Assembly (NCBI GenBank): GCA_903854805.1
Contig: CAINXK010000564.1
Coordinates: forward strand, 1 to 9,515
Origin: an uncultured Anaerolineae bacterium
GTDB taxonomy: Bacteria > Chloroflexota > Anaerolineae > Anaerolineales > Villigracilaceae
Direction: 5' to 3'
DNA length: 9,515 bases
This document shows positions 7,254 to 9,515 of this stretch, piece after piece. The translations under genes were made by a program, and so were the position numbers. Position 1 is the first letter of the stretch. The number at the start of each line of letters is the position of its first letter. Below the pieces are notes generated by a model. That model worked only from the letters and a program-made list of their open reading frames with translations. It was not told the DNA's origin and did no database searches.

Positions 7254-7613
7254 CCGGATTGCGATGTGGTATTCGCTTGGATTTTCAGACTATTACGAAA
7301 TTGTTTTGAAACCATTATTACTGACCAGATGCAATCCCGTGCAGCCGACGAGGTTCGAGCTCGTAAATTTGTAAAACTCGGTCACAAGTGCTTTTTCAGG
7401 TATTCCCCCACAATTTCACAACATTTCATCCCTGACCAATCAAGAAACACGGCTTTAGGTGGCATATTTTTGATTATCCAGGCCCTGGTTCCGTTACTTT
7501 TCCTATCGTTGTCTCAATTCCCCTATCGGTACCCATAGTAAAGCAGGCCAGCTGGCTGGTCACCTTCATTATTTGAATCAAACTGGAGTCATTCTGTGCT
7601 GGAAAAGGATGCG
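7254..7613. other. Intergenic region before the second tetR gene, no gene seen
   Basis: About 360 bp with no supported gene. Short palindromes CCAGG-C-CCTGG (7478-7488) and GCCAGCTGGC (7547-7556) are present without T-runs. No promoter or terminator is convincing. This is the 3' side of the minus-strand tetR at 7614. Confidence 0.45.
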
Positions 7614-8225
7614 CTATTTCCTTTTCAGATATCCAAACGCCGCCGAAAGTACTTCCTCCACCATCTGGTCACGCAAGGCTGGATCAACCATTTTGCCGCT
7701 GTGGAACAGGATGTAAGGCATATTCACCATCCCCAGCACAGTCCCCGCCGCCAGGAATGGATTGCGCGGTGCGAACACGCCCGATTCCATGCCCTTTTGC
7801 AGCAAAGCTGCCAACTGCCCCACCGTCGTCTGCATCCGCTGACGACTCTCTTCCGGGCTTTCGCCGCCAACTTCCGGCATGACCCAGGCCATGCGATACA
7901 GGTTGGGGTTTTCGCGCGCGAAAGTGATAAAAAAACGCAGCAGGTCATCCACCACCCTGAGGAGGTCTTCCGTTACGGCGCGTTGATCAAAAAGCTGCTG
8001 CTGTACCTGCCATTTTTCCATTTCGCGCTGGCTCAGGGCGCGCAGAATGGCCGCCTGGTTCTCAAAATAGGTATAGAGCGACATGTGCGCCACACCCATC
8101 CGCTCGGCGATGGCCCGGCTGGTGATGGCTTCCGGGCCGGATTCCTGCAAAATGGCCAGCGCTGTGTCGAGAATTTGCGCTCGCATGGTTTCCAATTGGA
8201 TGGTGGTCTTTTTCGGGCGTGGCAT
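7614..8225 (-). CDS. TetR/AcrR family transcriptional regulator
   Basis: A 203-residue repressor. Seen: a basic N-terminus (MPRPKKT), a TetR DNA-binding domain at about residues 12-58 with the helix-turn-helix AITSRAIAERMGVAHMSLYTYF (33-54), then a helical ligand-binding domain. FARENPNLYRMAW (102-114) parallels FAMENPDLYQLCF in the first TetR protein of the window, so the two may belong to the same TetR subfamily, although overall sequences differ clearly. AAGGA (complement of 8236-8240) precedes the ATG by 10 nt. It is divergent from a membrane-anchored hydrolase gene, and the 101-bp region between them holds overlapping promoters and two inverted repeats. This is the classic layout of a TetR protein controlling both itself and its neighbour. 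The ligand is unknown, perhaps a substrate or product of the hydrolase. Confidence 0.9.
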   Translation of the reverse strand: MPRPKKTTIQLETMRAQILDTALAILQESGPEAITSRAIAERMGVAHMSLYTYFENQAAILRALSQREMEKWQVQQQLFDQRAVTEDLLRVVDDLLRFFITFARENPNLYRMAWVMPEVGGESPEESRQRMQTTVGQLAALLQKGMESGVFAPRNPFLAAGTVLGMVNMPYILFHSGKMVDPALRDQMVEEVLSAAFGYLKRK

Positions 8226-8261
8226 GGGGTCAAAATCCTTTCAGAATTGATTTGCAAAATC

Positions 8262-8289
8262 TTGACATATTTATTATACCACGTATAAT
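8262..8289 (+). promoter_or_regulatory. Promoter of the alpha/beta hydrolase gene
   Basis: A perfect -35 TTGACA (8262-8267), a 16-nt spacer and a perfect -10 TATAAT (8284-8289). The predicted start is near 8296, leaving a leader of about 30 nt. The -10 box is the right arm of an operator-like inverted repeat, so this intrinsically strong promoter is probably kept off by the divergent TetR protein. Confidence 0.8.
8273..8278 (-). promoter_or_regulatory. Candidate -10 box of the divergent tetR promoter
   Basis: On the minus strand TATAAT occurs at 8273-8278, inside the left arm of the same inverted repeat that contains the hydrolase -10 box. A -35 match at the proper distance is poor (TACACT at 8296-8301, 17-nt spacing), so the promoter is probably weaker. 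The two promoters overlap face to face. Confidence 0.5.
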
Positions 8290-8304
8290 TTATACAGTGT
8301 ACAA
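8273..8304. promoter_or_regulatory. Two adjacent operator-like inverted repeats for the divergent TetR
   Basis: IR1 is ATTATAC-CAC-GTATAAT (8273-8289), perfect 7-nt arms. IR2 is TTATACAGTGTACAA (8290-8304), six of seven pairs around one base. Their centres are 16 bp apart, compatible with two repressor dimers. IR1 contains the -10 boxes of both divergent promoters, so one binding event would silence both genes. The binding protein is inferred from adjacency. Confidence 0.7.
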
Positions 8305-8326
8305 TAAATAACCAGGGAGTGTTCGC

Positions 8327-9346
8327 GTGAAAAGATTTCTGAAATTTCTGGCAATTGTGCTGGGTGGTGCCATTCTGCTGCTGGCGGCCTTCGTCTGGAT
8401 GTATGCCCCCCTCCGTGCCAGGAACCTGATGGCACAGTATGAGCAATTCCGGGCGGAACACCAATCCGAGCATGACGCCATTGATGCCCAATTCAACCAG
8501 CACGATACGGTGGTGAACGGATTGAAATGGCACTATGTAGAACAGGGTAACCCAAACGGCCCGGTCATCCTATTCCTGCACGGTCTGCCCGAAGGTTGGT
8601 ACTCATGGCGATATGTTCTGCCGCTGGTGGACCAAAACTACCGTCTGATCGCGATTGACATGAAAGGCTATGGCCGTTCGGACATGCAGGATGAGAATTA
8701 CGACTGGCATGTTGTTGCCAGACAAACCGTAGAACTGATGGACAGCCTGGGCGTTGATAAGTTTTATGTCGTTTCCCACGACTGGGGTACCATCATCGGC
8801 AGCGTGATGGTCGGCGACCACCCCGAACGCATTCTGGGCTATGTGCGTATGGAAGCGGATCTGATCATGAAAGGCAATGGCAGCACGCCGCCCATGTCGG
8901 TCTACCTGACCAAACCACAATGGCTGCTCTTCCAGAATAACTGGATTGCCTCGTACCTGTATCAGGATGCAGGCTGGTTTATCGGCGCCATCTACCCGGC
9001 GCGCATGAAAACCGCGTTTCAGCAAACTGACCGCGATTACCTGACTTACGAGTATTCCCGGCCCGGTGTGGCGGCGATGAATCCAAAATATTTCCTGACA
9101 AAAAACTGGGATCTGTACAGCGCCATCGGCAAAATCTGCAAAAACAATTTCCCATTCCCGGTGCTGCAACTTCAAGCGGATAGTGACCCGGCCCAACTCC
9201 CTGAAATTTTCGCCAATGCGGCCAGCGAATGCCCGCTTGTGACGATCGAATGGGTGACGAACGCCAGCCACTTTGATAACTTCGACCAGCCGCAACAGGT
9301 GGCGGATGCCATCAATCGCTTTGTCCATGCTCAAGAAGGAAAATAA
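8327..9346 (+). CDS. Membrane-anchored alpha/beta hydrolase, epoxide hydrolase/haloalkane dehalogenase-like
   Basis: A 339-residue protein. Residues 1-3 carry positive charges, about 4-26 are a hydrophobic anchor without a clear cleavage site, and an alpha/beta hydrolase fold starts near 62. Seen: oxyanion motif HGLPEGWYSW (85-94), strand and turn IDMKGYGRSD (110-119), and the nucleophile elbow SHDWG with Asp152, not Ser. A cap region follows at about 180-260, then D285/D287 as acid candidates and H315 in NASHFDNF. Aspartate with HDWG is typical of epoxide hydrolases and haloalkane or fluoroacetate dehalogenases, which attack through an ester intermediate. The cap decides which, and cannot be resolved here. 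The start is GTG, with AGGGAG (8314-8319) 7 nt upstream. The anchor predicts that the catalytic domain faces outside; most relatives are cytoplasmic. The divergent TetR protein probably controls it. Confidence 0.88.
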   Translation: MKRFLKFLAIVLGGAILLLAAFVWMYAPLRARNLMAQYEQFRAEHQSEHDAIDAQFNQHDTVVNGLKWHYVEQGNPNGPVILFLHGLPEGWYSWRYVLPLVDQNYRLIAIDMKGYGRSDMQDENYDWHVVARQTVELMDSLGVDKFYVVSHDWGTIIGSVMVGDHPERILGYVRMEADLIMKGNGSTPPMSVYLTKPQWLLFQNNWIASYLYQDAGWFIGAIYPARMKTAFQQTDRDYLTYEYSRPGVAAMNPKYFLTKNWDLYSAIGKICKNNFPFPVLQLQADSDPAQLPEIFANAASECPLVTIEWVTNASHFDNFDQPQQVADAINRFVHAQEGK

Positions 9347-9347
9347 T

Positions 9348-9515
9348 ATGAAAACCATCTTTTCTCGCCTATCTCTGATAACGAGAAACAACAAAAAATC
9401 TCAAATCCTGTTGATCGGAAGTGTCATCGTCATCGCCCTGGCGGTGGTCGTAGGACAGTTTTTCACACCCAAGGGAACGATTACTGCCGAGTGTGTTACG
9501 CGGGCACAGAAAAAG
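9348..9515 (+). CDS. Partial membrane-anchored protein, cut by the window end
   Basis: The first 56 codons of a gene that runs off the window. A positively charged N-terminus (residues 1-18) precedes one hydrophobic segment (about 20-39, ILLIGSVIVIALAVVVGQFF), and the chain continues with TPKGTITAECVTRAQKK. This predicts a cytoplasmic N-terminus and an extracytoplasmic remainder. The ATG is one base after the hydrolase stop, with AAGGA at 9336-9340 inside the hydrolase gene, so the two are probably one operon under the same TetR control. The visible part is too short to name a family. Confidence 0.75.
   Translation, partial: MKTIFSRLSLITRNNKKSQILLIGSVIVIALAVVVGQFFTPKGTITAECVTRAQKK

Noticed and set aside
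7266..7538. A 90-codon plus-strand frame with a hydrophobic end
   Set aside because: It is the open tail of the frame of the presumed pseudogene. It has no ribosome site and no recognisable sequence after about 7235.
7596..8288. A 230-codon plus-strand frame
   Set aside because: It lies antisense to the well-supported TetR gene, is rich in His, Gln and Arg as expected for a shadow frame, and has no recognised motif.
8603..9394. A 263-codon minus-strand frame
   Set aside because: It is antisense to the alpha/beta hydrolase, whose catalytic motifs are clear. No ribosome site or domain supports the opposite strand.
1..9515. CRISPR array, insertion sequence, tRNA or phage attachment site
   Set aside because: No regularly spaced repeats, transposase motifs, terminal inverted repeats with target duplications, or tRNA-like folds were seen on either strand.

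Overview
The window looks like a chromosomal accessory region of a free-living bacterium. It holds three small regulator-plus-effector modules, each with a recognisable promoter or operator. Base composition is moderate: genes near 50% GC, intergenic regions AT-rich. There is no rRNA, tRNA, transposase, phage gene or CRISPR array. A best guess for the host is Chloroflexota (Anaerolineae-like). This is inferred from one ATPase polypeptide carrying two ABC domains plus a cyclic-nucleotide-binding-like domain next to a duplicated FtsX-type permease, and from a mycothiol-dependent-isomerase-like protein outside an obvious actinobacterial context. The assignment is an inference from gene style only.

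Left module (about 51-1592, minus strand): a TetR/AcrR regulator followed 25 nt later by a DinB/maleylpyruvate isomerase-like protein. One promoter (TTGACT, 16 nt, TATAAT) is covered by two copies of the inverted repeat CTAAT-N3-ATTAG, so the operon is probably autorepressed.

Middle module (1926-6751, plus strand): a MarR regulator, a 626-residue double-ABC ATPase with a C-terminal cNMP-binding-like domain, and an 801-residue permease made of two FtsX/MacB-type halves. The genes are tightly packed (14-nt gap, then an ATGA overlap). Transcription starts from a near-consensus promoter whose start region is a perfect 17-nt-arm inverted repeat. The two large proteins could form a complete 1:1 exporter-like complex. 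The second ABC domain has a degenerate signature, and the cNMP-like domain lacks the usual phosphate-binding Arg.

The stretch 6752-7613 holds no intact gene. It contains back-to-back palindromes at 6971-6999 and a probable dead small gene (7065 to about 7253) interrupted by a TAG codon.

Right module (7614-9515): a second TetR/AcrR regulator (minus strand) diverges from a membrane-anchored alpha/beta hydrolase of the epoxide hydrolase/haloalkane dehalogenase type. The hydrolase overlaps the ribosome binding site of a further gene, cut by the window edge, that starts with a membrane anchor. The 101-bp divergent region holds overlapping promoters and two adjacent operator-like inverted repeats.

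Taken together, the region reads as inducible detoxification and export: small ligands relieve TetR or MarR repression and switch on a thiol-dependent or DinB-like enzyme, an ABC transporter and an extracytoplasmic hydrolase. The ligands and substrates cannot be read from the sequence.
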